A stretch of DNA of 24,264 nt, from assembly GCA_023399275.1 (NCBI GenBank), contig JAEWQH010000056.1, positions 1-24,264 of the forward strand, read 5' to 3'. Under the pieces are notes generated by a model. The model did not search any database. It saw nothing but the letters and a program-made list of their open reading frames with translations, and had not been told where the DNA came from. The position numbers and the translations under genes were made by a program. The stretch's first letter is position 1; the number at the start of each line of letters is the position of its first letter. Shown here in pieces: positions 8,566 through 16,004 of this stretch. The stretch comes from Bacillota bacterium (lineage in GTDB: Bacteria > Bacillota > Clostridia > Christensenellales > CAG-138).

Positions 8566-10125
8566 ATGAAGACCAGCGGATATTTGATGCTACTTGCGCT
8601 CGCCTGCTCGGCGGGGCTGCTTGCGGCCTGTGCCGCGGCGCGAAACGGCGTTGGCGCGGGGCAAAGCGAACAGGCGCCGTCCGCGGAGCCGTCCGCAGAG
8701 CCGACTGCGCAGACGACGCCGGGTCCGACGCCGCGATTTATGCTGCATTTGGAAGCCGAGGATGCGCAGGCGACCGCGCTGGAGGTGGTGCAGATCCCGA
8801 CCGGCGGGCTTGCCGTCGGCGATTGGGACGATGAGGCCAGCCGGCTGACGTTTTTGCTGGATGTGCCGTCCACCGGGTATTACGAGCTCAATTTTCGGAT
8901 TGCAGGGGTATATGGCGAGAGCGCCAATACCATAGTGGTAAACGGGCGGGTGCTGCGCGGCGTTCTCCAGACGGCGGGCGATCAGTATGAAACCGATACG
9001 GTATTGGTCTCGCTTGCCGCGGGGCGCAACACCATCTGCGTCGAACGGGGGCAGGGGTCGATCCGTATCGACAGCGTGGATGTGGTTGCGTCCGACGGGC
9101 TGAACGACGGCCTCTATCGCGTGGATTACGCGCTGAGCAACCCCAACGCGTCTGAGCAGGCAAAGGAGCTGTTTCGCTATCTGCAGTCGGTCTATGGCGA
9201 GGCGACGCTCTCGGGGCAATACGCCTCGGATCAGGGCGCGTATTCGCAGGAGGTGCAGGCGCTCTACCGGCTGACGGGGAAATACCCGGCGATATTGGGA
9301 ATCGACCTGATGGACTACTCCCCCAGCCGTGTTTCGCGCGGCGCGCAGACGAGCGCTACGGATGATGCGCTGGAGTGGGCGAGCCGGGGCGGAATTCTTA
9401 CGCTGCTGTGGCACTGGAACGCGCCGAAGGGCCTGATCGATTCGGATGCGCTGCCATGGTGGGACGGCTATAAGGCTGCGGCCACGACGTTTGACTTGGG
9501 CGCGGCGCTCGACGGCAGCGACCCGGAGGGCTACGCCCTGCTGCTGCGGGATATCGACGCGATAGCGGTTCAGCTCCAGCGGCTGGCGGACGCGGGAGTC
9601 CCCGTGCTGTGGCGCCCGCTGCACGAGGCGAGCGGCGGCTGGTTCTGGTGGGGGGCATACGGCGCAGACAACTATATCAAGCTCTGGCGGTTGATGTACG
9701 ACCGGCTGACGAATGTCCACGGGCTCGACAACCTCATCTGGGTGTACAATGGACAGGCGGGCACGTGGTACCCAGGCGACGCGTATGTGGACATCATCGC
9801 GGAGGACGCCTATGTTTCCGCGCGCGACTATGAGAGCCTTTACAATCTTTTTTATCGTGCCACGCGCTATACCGACGCGCCGAAGATGATCGGGCTGGCG
9901 GAAAACGGCGCGATTCCCGACCCGGCGCTGCTGGTGCGCGACAACGCAAGATGGCTGTTTTTCATCACGTGGAGCGACCTGTTCGTGGTGGACCCGCAGA
10001 GCGGGGAGATATCGGATCAATACAACGAACTGGAGCACTTTACAGCCGTGTATGACAGCGAGACGATCATCACCCTCGACGAACTGCCGGATTGGAGCCA
10101 GACCGCTCCGCCGCGCATCGGTTGA
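8566..10125 (+). CDS. GH26 glycoside hydrolase lipoprotein with CBM35-like module
   Basis: The 519-residue product is a lipoprotein with lipobox LAAC ending at Cys22, then a Ser/Ala/Glu/Pro/Thr linker (about 31-56). A CBM35-like beta-sandwich follows (about 58-175; LEAEDAQ at the front, GYYELNFRIAG in the middle). A GH26 (beta/alpha)8 catalytic domain fills about 180-505. The acid/base is Glu354 in RPLHEASGGWFWWG, nearly identical to the family signature, and the nucleophile is Glu446 in IGLAENG. Known GH26 enzymes mostly cut beta-1,4-mannans. It lies 21 nt after the c-di-GMP receptor gene and just before a UDP-GlcNAc 2-epimerase, so it may act on the operon's own polymer, for instance a beta-linked mannosamine chain, rather than on dietary mannan. 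That substrate is inference. Confidence 0.85.
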   Translation: MKTSGYLMLLALACSAGLLAACAAARNGVGAGQSEQAPSAEPSAEPTAQTTPGPTPRFMLHLEAEDAQATALEVVQIPTGGLAVGDWDDEASRLTFLLDVPSTGYYELNFRIAGVYGESANTIVVNGRVLRGVLQTAGDQYETDTVLVSLAAGRNTICVERGQGSIRIDSVDVVASDGLNDGLYRVDYALSNPNASEQAKELFRYLQSVYGEATLSGQYASDQGAYSQEVQALYRLTGKYPAILGIDLMDYSPSRVSRGAQTSATDDALEWASRGGILTLLWHWNAPKGLIDSDALPWWDGYKAAATTFDLGAALDGSDPEGYALLLRDIDAIAVQLQRLADAGVPVLWRPLHEASGGWFWWGAYGADNYIKLWRLMYDRLTNVHGLDNLIWVYNGQAGTWYPGDAYVDIIAEDAYVSARDYESLYNLFYRATRYTDAPKMIGLAENGAIPDPALLVRDNARWLFFITWSDLFVVDPQSGEISDQYNELEHFTAVYDSETIITLDELPDWSQTAPPRIG

Positions 10126-10156
10126 GGGAAGGAAACAAAGCAGGAGAAAACAGACG

Positions 10157-11251
10157 ATGAAGAAGATCATGCTGGTGTTCGGGACGCGCCCGGAAGCGAT
10201 CAAGATGTGTCCGCTGGTCAACGAGTTGAAACGACGCGGCGTGCTCGATACGGTGGTATGCGTAACGGGGCAGCACCGGGGCATGCTGGATCAGGTGCTC
10301 GGCGTATTCCGGATCACGCCGGACTACGATCTCTCTATCATGAAGGACCGGCAGACGCTTTTTGACGTGACGAGCGGCGTTTTGAGCCGCATCAGGGAGG
10401 TGCTCGAGCAGGAAAAGCCGGATGTCGTGCTGGTGCAGGGGGATACGACGAGCGGCTTTGCAACGGCGCTCGCCTGCTTTTACCTGAAGATCGACGTGGG
10501 GCACGTGGAGGCCGGCCTTCGCACATACGACGTCGATGCGCCGTACCCGGAGGAATTCAACCGCCAGGCGATCGGGATCATCGCGCGGTATCACTTCGCG
10601 CCGACCGCGCAGTCCCGCGACAACCTGATCCGGGAAGGGAAGAAGCCGGAGCGCATCTTTGTGACGGGAAACACCGGGATCGACGCGCTGCGCACCACGG
10701 TATCGGCGGAGTATTCGCATCCCGAGCTGGAGTGGGCGAAGGGGAGCCGGCTGCTCATCCTCACCGTGCACCGCAGGGAGAGTATCGGGGAGCCGATGCG
10801 AAGCGTCTTTCGGGCCGTCCGGCGCGCGGTGGAAGCGTATCCGGACCTGAAGGTCATCTACCCCGTTCACATGAATCCGCTGGTGCGGCAGATCGCCGCG
10901 CAGACGCTGGGCGGCAACGAGCGGATCCACATCATCGAGCCGTTGAATGTGATAGAATTCCACAACTTTCTTTCTCGCTGCGACCTGATTTTGACGGATA
11001 GCGGCGGCATCCAAGAGGAAGCGCCCAGCTTTGGCAAGCCCGTGCTGGTGGCCCGCGATACGACGGAGCGCCCCGAAGGCATTGCCGCCGGGGTGCTGAA
11101 GCTGGTTGGAACCGATGAGCAGACGGTCTATGAGCAGATCGCGCGGCTTCTGACGGATCCGGCGGCCTACGAGCAAATGGCGCACGCCTGCAATCCCTAT
11201 GGCGACGGCCACGCGTGCGAGTGCATAGCCGATATTCTCTGCGGGGCGTGA
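10157..11251 (+). CDS. wecB: UDP-N-acetylglucosamine 2-epimerase (non-hydrolysing)
   Basis: This cytoplasmic enzyme interconverts UDP-GlcNAc and UDP-ManNAc. Its 364 residues match the family length, with the signatures GTRPEAIKMCPL (9-20), VQGDTTS (93-99), HVEAGLRTYD (116-125), PEEFNRQ (131-137), TVHRRES, and DSGGIQEEAPSFGKP near the C-terminus. Catalytic candidates Asp96, Glu118 and Glu132 are in place. ATG 10157 has GGAG (10143-10146) ten bases upstream, and the first residues MKKIMLVFGTRPE are typical of the family. It is the last gene of the operon, 31 nt after the GH26 gene, and would supply UDP-ManNAc to the GT2 synthase. A role in teichoic acid or other wall polymers cannot be excluded. 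Confidence 0.93.
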   Translation: MKKIMLVFGTRPEAIKMCPLVNELKRRGVLDTVVCVTGQHRGMLDQVLGVFRITPDYDLSIMKDRQTLFDVTSGVLSRIREVLEQEKPDVVLVQGDTTSGFATALACFYLKIDVGHVEAGLRTYDVDAPYPEEFNRQAIGIIARYHFAPTAQSRDNLIREGKKPERIFVTGNTGIDALRTTVSAEYSHPELEWAKGSRLLILTVHRRESIGEPMRSVFRAVRRAVEAYPDLKVIYPVHMNPLVRQIAAQTLGGNERIHIIEPLNVIEFHNFLSRCDLILTDSGGIQEEAPSFGKPVLVARDTTERPEGIAAGVLKLVGTDEQTVYEQIARLLTDPAAYEQMAHACNPYGDGHACECIADILCGA

Positions 11252-11267
11252 TGCGCGCCGCGTTTGC

Positions 11268-12887
11268 TCAGGCGCCCTCGTCCGGCGCGGAGAGCAGCTG
11301 CCGCAGCCGGAGCGCGAGCTGCAACTGGAGGCGGGTTTCGCTGTCATCCACGTCCATCCCCAGCAGGGAGCGGATCTTGTCGAGCCGGTAAGTGACCGTG
11401 TTGTAGTGGGCAAACAGTGCCTGTGAGGTGAGCTTCGTGCTGCCGTTGCAGCTCAGATAGGCTTCCAGCGTGTGCAGCAGGCTGCTGCCATGCTCGAGAT
11501 CATGGTCGATCAACGGCGAGAGAAACCGGCGGATGAAGCCCGTTACGGTCGCATCCCGCGGGAGCATATTCAGCAGCCAGAGCGCGCCGAGCCGCTCGAT
11601 GGTGACGACCTGATCCGTGATGTCACAGCGGCGGCAGACGGAGCCGACCGTCCGCGCCTGCTCCAGCGCCGCGGGCATGCCGGTAAGCGACGCCGGCCCG
11701 CTCAGGTGCACCTGTATGTCGAAACCGGGTACGATGCCGTCAAACCAGCGAATGAACCGGTCCACTACGGCGTGCTCGCTCCCGTCGCAAAACATGAGCA
11801 CGATCTCCTCCCCTCGGGTCGTCAAAATCGCGTCCAGATTCAAATACTCCCGCGCGCCCTGCAGCAGGCCGGAGAAGTTCATATGGCTGGCCGGGCCGTC
11901 CGCGCGGCGCAGCAGCCGGATGATTGCGATGCGGTATTTCCAGGTGCGCTCCAGATGATAGTTATACGTCGCGGCAGCTGCGACCACGTCCGAATCGTTT
12001 GCAAACTCGCCGGAAAAGAGATCGTTGATCAGCGTATCCTCCTGGCGGCGCTGCACCTTCTCGGCGGTGGTCGCGTTTTTGACCTCCACGGCGAGGAACT
12101 TGCCGATGCGCTTGAGCGCGAGAAAGACCATCTCGTCTGTGCTGTGGTTCCATTCCGCGATGCCAAGCAGCAGGGTTTCGTCCCCGGTCATGCGGATTTC
12201 GATAAAGTCAAACGATGTCTCCCGCCCGTCGATAACGACGCGCAGGGCGGAATCGCCCGTCTGCTTTTGCCGGCAAAACATGTGAAATACCGCAGCCTGA
12301 TCCTCCTGCGAGAGCCAGGCGCGCGTCTCACGGCTCATATAGAGCTTGCTGTTGGGAACAAACGCGACTAAGGGGTTGCCGATGAACTGTTCGATGTGTA
12401 AAAAGCAGTCTTCGAGCACGTTTTCGCGAAAGAGAATCTCCAGCAGGCTTTCGGTCTGTGCCTGCAGCTGGCTGAATGCCTCGGCCTTGAGACTGAGGAT
12501 CTTTTCGGAGATCTCCTGGATGATGGCTGAGAAGATCGCCTCGCGCGGCAGCTCGACCACGAGCAGATCCAGCCGGTCGGCAAGCTCGATGGCATCCGGT
12601 GGAAACGGCCTGTTGCGCACGGCCTTGATGCACAGCACGCTCGCGCCGGAGGTATGCAGCTGCTCCAGTGCGCCATAGAAGCGCTCCATGCGCGTGTGAA
12701 ACGGGTAGCCGGAGCTGATCACCGCATCGCCGGGCTGCGCCCAGCGGCTGAGGTTGGTATCCTCCACAACGGTTGCGCGCAGCACCTCGCGCTCCATCGA
12801 GCAGTGGCCGTTGAGGATGCGGCAGCCCGCAAAGGAGGAGAGGTCCACAAGCGACTGCCTCGTGAGTTTTTTAACGGCAGACTGCAT
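11268..12887 (-). CDS. PucR-family transcriptional regulator
   Basis: The 539-residue protein has the PucR layout. An N-terminal PucR ligand/sensor domain (about 1-130) contains RWAQPGDAVISSGYPF, followed by a central region with a GGDEF-like fold. The C-terminal PucR-type helix-turn-helix (about 470-535) reads HTLEAYLSCNGSTKLTSQALFAHYNTVTYRLDKI and onwards. The start is the ATG at 12887 because a perfect AGGAGG lies eight bases upstream; a TTG six codons earlier would put that site inside the gene. Relatives control purine, allantoin, GABA, proline or polyol genes. It is divergent from the aldolase/PTS operon and convergent with wecB, 16 nt away. The likely target is the divergent operon and perhaps the 2Fe-2S operon, which carries related promoter elements. 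Confidence 0.85.
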   Translation of the reverse strand: MQSAVKKLTRQSLVDLSSFAGCRILNGHCSMEREVLRATVVEDTNLSRWAQPGDAVISSGYPFHTRMERFYGALEQLHTSGASVLCIKAVRNRPFPPDAIELADRLDLLVVELPREAIFSAIIQEISEKILSLKAEAFSQLQAQTESLLEILFRENVLEDCFLHIEQFIGNPLVAFVPNSKLYMSRETRAWLSQEDQAAVFHMFCRQKQTGDSALRVVIDGRETSFDFIEIRMTGDETLLLGIAEWNHSTDEMVFLALKRIGKFLAVEVKNATTAEKVQRRQEDTLINDLFSGEFANDSDVVAAAATYNYHLERTWKYRIAIIRLLRRADGPASHMNFSGLLQGAREYLNLDAILTTRGEEIVLMFCDGSEHAVVDRFIRWFDGIVPGFDIQVHLSGPASLTGMPAALEQARTVGSVCRRCDITDQVVTIERLGALWLLNMLPRDATVTGFIRRFLSPLIDHDLEHGSSLLHTLEAYLSCNGSTKLTSQALFAHYNTVTYRLDKIRSLLGMDVDDSETRLQLQLALRLRQLLSAPDEGA

Positions 12888-12941
12888 GGCGTGCCCTCCT
12901 TCCAATCCGCGGACCGCTTGCGGTTCGCGTACGATAGCACA

Positions 12942-12970
12942 ATAGTACCACCTTCTTTGCGCCGCGGCAA
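12942..12970 (-). promoter_or_regulatory. Candidate sigma-A promoter of the PucR-family gene
   Basis: On the minus strand TTGCCG (12970-12965) and TACTAT (12947-12942) are 17 bp apart, each matching consensus at four of six positions. Transcription would begin near 12935, giving a leader of about 48 nt with AGGAGG before the ATG. The -10 overlaps CAATAGTAC (12940-12948 on +), an element related to others at 13084-13112 and 23820-23831, which suggests autoregulation. Confidence 0.45.
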
Positions 12971-13083
12971 CCCTGGAAAGGGTTGCGCGGCGTTTGTTGA
13001 TTATCTATAAATATGATGATAGATCGGAGAAAAACTTGTGATATTCCCGTGAACAGAGTGTTGAATCAGCGGTGGAATATGCG

Positions 13084-13112
13084 CAATAATACGGCTAATG
13101 TTGGTATTATTG
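13084..13112. repeat. Perfect 9-bp inverted repeat, candidate operator
   Basis: CAATAATAC (13084-13092) and its exact reverse complement GTATTATTG (13104-13112) are separated by 11 bp. The centre-to-centre distance is 20 bp, about two DNA turns, as for a dimeric regulator. The half-site matches CAATAGTAC in the PucR promoter at eight of nine positions. Confidence 0.5.
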
Positions 13113-13126
13113 TAAATCATTCACAA
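13110..13126. repeat. 17-bp near-perfect dyad, candidate operator
   Basis: TTGTAAATCATTCACAA has eight-base arms around a central C with a single mismatched pair. It overlaps the end of the preceding inverted repeat and lies about 35 bp upstream of the candidate -35 box of the aldolase/PTS promoter, a typical activator position. Confidence 0.4.
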
Positions 13127-13158
13127 AAACCGTGTATATTTCTTGTGGGAATGCTATA

Positions 13159-13187
13159 TTGTTTCCGCCCGATGCTGCCATTATACT
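13159..13187 (+). promoter_or_regulatory. Candidate sigma-A promoter of the aldolase/PTS operon
   Basis: TTGTTT (13159-13164) and TATACT (13182-13187) are 17 bp apart; the -10 matches at five of six positions and the -35 at three. The -10 is the left arm of a palindrome, TATACTGAGTATA (13182-13194), with six-base arms, so a bound regulator could block it. An alternative extended -10, TGCTATATT (13152-13160), lies just upstream without a clear -35. Confidence 0.4.
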
Positions 13188-13540
13188 GAGTATAGCAAGT
13201 GAATTAGTACTACTTTTTACCGCGTTGATGATGCGGACAGATCCAAACGATCGGCTGGGCGAGAACCTCCGGCGACGGCGCCGGAAACGCTCGAAGCACA
13301 CACCGAAACAAGCCCGGGTTCCACGGGCAGACAGAGACACTACACAGTTGGCAAGCAACCCCATAGTAAGCTACAGGCGAACATTGACCAGGAATTGAGA
13401 CCATCGGGCAACGAGCTGCGCGTCGATGAAGACGCAAAAAAGCAGAGCAGGCCTGCGTGGCTCGGTCCCGTATTCGGGCGATATCCAGAGGAAAGCGCCG
13501 AAGAATCCATGCATTTGCCAAGCGGACCGAACCCCGCCTG

Positions 13541-13557
13541 CATATCGAATCGATATG
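13541..13557. repeat. Perfect 7-bp dyad in the aldolase leader
   Basis: CATATCG and CGATATG flank a three-base AAT. GCC and GGC outside the arms can extend the stem past a two-base bulge. It lies 171 bp before the aldolase start and could be an RNA hairpin in the leader or a protein site. There is no T-tract, so it is not a standard terminator. Confidence 0.35.
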
Positions 13558-13727
13558 GGCGCCGTGGGTGTGTTTTCGAGTACCCTGATGTGGCGCCGGC
13601 GGCCGGAAAGGCCCAAATAGCAACCGAGATAAAACGGCAGGACAGACGCTGCCCCCCGCACGGACGGAGCGAAGAACGGCGCGGCGGGGCGCTTACAGAA
13701 GAAAAAATCGCTGGAGGAGAAAAGTAA

Positions 13728-14498
13728 ATGAGAAGACTATCCAAACTGTTTCGCGAAGACGGCAATATGGTCGTCGTCGCCATGGATCATGGCCTCGGCC
13801 TGCGCGTGAACCCGGCGCTCGACGACGTCGGCACAAAGCTGCGCGCCATCATCAAGGGCGGCGCGGACGCGATCCTGACGACATACGGCGTTGCGCGCAC
13901 CTATGAGGATATCCTCAAGGATGTCAACCTGATCCTGCGTGTGGATGGCGGAAACTCCTGCCTAAACGAAGACGACTTCTGCCAGGATCCGATGTTCGAC
14001 GTGGAGGATGCGCTGCGCATCGGGGCGGACGCGATCATCTGCATGGGGTTCCCAGGAGTGCCCTACGAGCATCAGTCCCTCAAGCAGCTCGCGGATTACT
14101 GCCGCAAGGGCGATGCGATGGGGATCCCCGTCATGGCGGAGATGCTGCCCGGCGGGTTCTCGCCCGCGATTCCGAATACGATCGAAAACCTCGTCGTGGC
14201 GGTGCACACCGGCTGCGAATGCGGCGCGCATATCATCAAGACGGCATTCACGGGCGACGCGGAGTCCTATAAAAAAGTCATCGCGGCTTCGTACCAGCCG
14301 GTCATCGTGCTCGGCGGTGAGGCGGTCAGCGACCTGAGCTCGCTCTACGTCTGCATCGAGCAGGCCATGCAGGCCGGTGCGCGCGGCGTGGCCATCGGCC
14401 GCAACGTGTGGAAGAGCCCGGACCCTGAGCGCGTGACGCGCGACCTGGTGCGCCTCGTACACGAGGGCGCCAAGGCGAGCGACATCGATATGGATTGA
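13728..14498 (+). CDS. DhnA-family class I aldolase
   Basis: The 256-residue TIM-barrel protein belongs to the DhnA/LsrF family of Schiff-base aldolases. AMDHG (18-22) carries the conserved Asp20, HIIKTAFTGD (168-177) has the Schiff-base Lys171, and VLGGE (194-198) and GVAIGRNVW (220-228) form the phosphate-binding loops. Relatives cleave fructose-1,6-bisphosphate, other ketose phosphates, or (LsrF) an autoinducer-2 derivative. GGAGGAG (13713-13719) lies eight bases before the ATG. It is the first gene of the sugar operon, seven bases before a dehydrogenase gene. The likely role is cleaving a ketose phosphate made from the PTS-imported sugar or polyol; the exact substrate cannot be told. Confidence 0.82.
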   Translation: MRRLSKLFREDGNMVVVAMDHGLGLRVNPALDDVGTKLRAIIKGGADAILTTYGVARTYEDILKDVNLILRVDGGNSCLNEDDFCQDPMFDVEDALRIGADAIICMGFPGVPYEHQSLKQLADYCRKGDAMGIPVMAEMLPGGFSPAIPNTIENLVVAVHTGCECGAHIIKTAFTGDAESYKKVIAASYQPVIVLGGEAVSDLSSLYVCIEQAMQAGARGVAIGRNVWKSPDPERVTRDLVRLVHEGAKASDIDMD

Positions 14499-14505
14499 GG
14501 CGGCT

Positions 14506-15558
14506 ATGATGATTCCGGAAAAAATGCGGGCGATCTTCGTTACGGAGCCGTATCACGCGCAGGTGCGCGAGGTATCCACCCCCGTGCCGGCCGAAGGCGA
14601 GATACTGGTCAAGCTTGAGCGCTGCCTGATCTGCACCTGGGAGCAGCGTGTCTTCACCGGCGGCGACGTAAAGCTGCCGTTTCTGCCCGGGCACGAGGTG
14701 TCCGGCCGGGTTGCGGCGATTCCGGAGGGGACGTTTACCGACCTGAAGGTCGGCGACCCCGTTGTCGTGAAGACCTACGACAGCTGCGGCCAGTGCGAAT
14801 TCTGCTACAATGGCGACGACAACCTCTGCACCGGCAAGGCGAAGAAGCGCTTCTACGACGGCATCCCCGGCTCCGGCGGTATGGCGCAGTATATCGCGAT
14901 CTCCTCTACGCGCGTGTTTGCCCTGCCGGATGCAAACGCGGATCTGGACATCTGCGCCTTTGCCGAACCGACCGCCTGCTGCCTGCGCAGCATGGAGAAC
15001 GCAAACGTCGGCTTTGGCGAAGATGTGGTCATCGTTGGCGGCGGTATCATGGGCCAGCTGCACAGCCTGCTTTGCAAAAAGCGCGGCGCGCGGGTCATGG
15101 TGGTGGAGCCGGACGCGGCGCGGAGAAAGACCGCCGAGCAGCTCGGCGCGGACATCACCATCGACCCGGCTGCGTGCGACGCGATTGCGCGCATTCGCGA
15201 GCTGACCAACGGGCGCGGCGCGCATGTGGTCATCTTTACGGTCAATGTGCTCAAGCTTGCGGGTGCGTATATCGACGCGTTGGCAAAGAAGGGGCGGATC
15301 GTCTACTATGGCTCGTTTCACCCCGCGGGGGAGGTTCCCTTTGAGCCGAACAAGATCCACTACAGCGAAAAGACGATCACCGGCTCGTTCAGCCCGACGG
15401 TCAAGGCTTTCTGGCAGGCGACGCGCTTGCTGGGCTATCGGCTGATCGACGTAGCGCCCTTTATCTCGGAGCGCTACACCATGGACGAATGCCAGAAAGC
15501 GTTTGAGCGCGCCTCCAGCCCGGATACGTTCCGCGTGCTGATCGACCTGACAAAATAA
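14506..15558 (+). CDS. Zinc-dependent medium-chain alcohol/polyol(-phosphate) dehydrogenase
   Basis: This 350-residue MDR enzyme has the four-Cys structural zinc site Cys94, Cys97, Cys100 and Cys108. Catalytic zinc ligand candidates are Cys43, His63-Glu64 (PGHEVSG) and Glu154 (AEPTACC). The Rossmann motif is VGGGIMG (177-183), and the acidic Glu201 after the second strand favours NAD(H) over NADP(H). It resembles sorbitol, threonine and galactitol-1-phosphate dehydrogenases. The start is one of two adjacent ATGs (14506 or 14509) behind GAGG. Lying between the aldolase and PTS genes, it probably oxidises a polyol phosphate, or reduces a ketose phosphate, in the same pathway. No kinase is visible, which fits a substrate phosphorylated by the PTS and then oxidised and cleaved. 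Confidence 0.84.
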   Translation: MMIPEKMRAIFVTEPYHAQVREVSTPVPAEGEILVKLERCLICTWEQRVFTGGDVKLPFLPGHEVSGRVAAIPEGTFTDLKVGDPVVVKTYDSCGQCEFCYNGDDNLCTGKAKKRFYDGIPGSGGMAQYIAISSTRVFALPDANADLDICAFAEPTACCLRSMENANVGFGEDVVIVGGGIMGQLHSLLCKKRGARVMVVEPDAARRKTAEQLGADITIDPAACDAIARIRELTNGRGAHVVIFTVNVLKLAGAYIDALAKKGRIVYYGSFHPAGEVPFEPNKIHYSEKTITGSFSPTVKAFWQATRLLGYRLIDVAPFISERYTMDECQKAFERASSPDTFRVLIDLTK

Positions 15559-15581
15559 CGCGAGAAGCGGGGTGTTTCAGT

Positions 15582-16004
15582 ATGATTGAGCTGGTATTGG
15601 TCAGCCACGGTTCCTTTGCGGCGGGCCTTCGCGAGGCGGCGGAGATGATCCTCGGCGAACAGGAGCATATCAGCGTGCTCGGGCTATATCAGGGGGATTC
15701 GCCGGACAGCTTCGCGCAGAAGCTGGAGGAAGTGATCGACGAGGCGGCGGACAGCGCGCGTGTGCTCGTGCTCTCGGATCTGCAGTCCGGCACGCCGTAT
15801 AACGCGGGCATGATGCTGGCGCTGAAGAAGGGATCCGCCTGCATCGCAGGGACAAACCTGCCGATGCTGCTGGAGATACTGTCCCTGCGGGATGAAACGG
15901 ATATGGAAGAACTGCTTCAGGTCTGCTGCAACACCGGTAAATCCGGAATCGTCAATTCGGCGGATTTGCTGGCAAATCTTAGAAGGAAGGAGGATGCAAA
16001 ATGA
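15582..16004 (+). CDS. PTS mannose-family EIIA component
   Basis: The 140-residue cytoplasmic EIIA-Man domain accepts phosphate from HPr on His9 (LVLVSHGSFAAGL, 4-16) and passes it to EIIB. LVLSDLQSGTPYNAG (about 61-75) matches the conserved DLxGGTP-type loop, and the length is normal for a stand-alone EIIA. The gene lies 23 nt after the dehydrogenase gene and overlaps the next start by four bases (ATGA). Confidence 0.9.
   Translation: MIELVLVSHGSFAAGLREAAEMILGEQEHISVLGLYQGDSPDSFAQKLEEVIDEAADSARVLVLSDLQSGTPYNAGMMLALKKGSACIAGTNLPMLLEILSLRDETDMEELLQVCCNTGKSGIVNSADLLANLRRKEDAK

Larger units (their letters stand above)
12971..13727. other. Gene-free divergent control region and long leader
   Basis: No convincing gene lies between the PucR-family gene and the aldolase gene. 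From about 13000 to 13230 the DNA is AT-richer than its surroundings and holds the dyads and promoter listed separately. From about 13215 to 13705 base composition returns to the local average. Frames are open on both strands, but their products show no conserved motif, no good ribosome binding site and no consistent codon bias. If the promoter at 13159-13187 is real, the aldolase mRNA has a 5' leader of about 530 nt. A structured regulatory RNA or a decayed gene are both possible. I recognise no riboswitch class. Confidence 0.5.

Noticed and set aside
10052..10156. Upstream extension of the epimerase gene
   Set aside because: It overlaps the GH26 gene end and adds a basic leader before MKKIMLVFGTRPE, which is the normal family N-terminus with GGAG upstream.
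8590..10284. Minus-strand reading frame of 564 codons opposite the GH26 gene
   Set aside because: The plus strand holds both GH26 catalytic motifs and a lipobox; the antisense product shows no domain.
11252..11267. Shared bidirectional terminator between the convergent wecB and PucR genes
   Set aside because: The 16-bp gap and its flanks give only weak GC complementarity without a T-tract on either strand.
13110..13126. CRP/FNR-type site
   Set aside because: The arms resemble TGTGA/TCACA, but the spacing is five rather than six bases and one half-site is changed, so I list it only as a dyad.
13395..13727. Plus-strand frame of 110 codons ending just before the aldolase ATG
   Set aside because: The product is charged and featureless, the start would be a TTG without a ribosome binding site, and codon use is mixed. 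A real small gene cannot be fully excluded.
13340..13783. Minus-strand frames in the PucR/aldolase spacer
   Set aside because: Three overlapping frames are open with no motif, no ribosome binding site and no codon preference; the longest runs into the aldolase gene.
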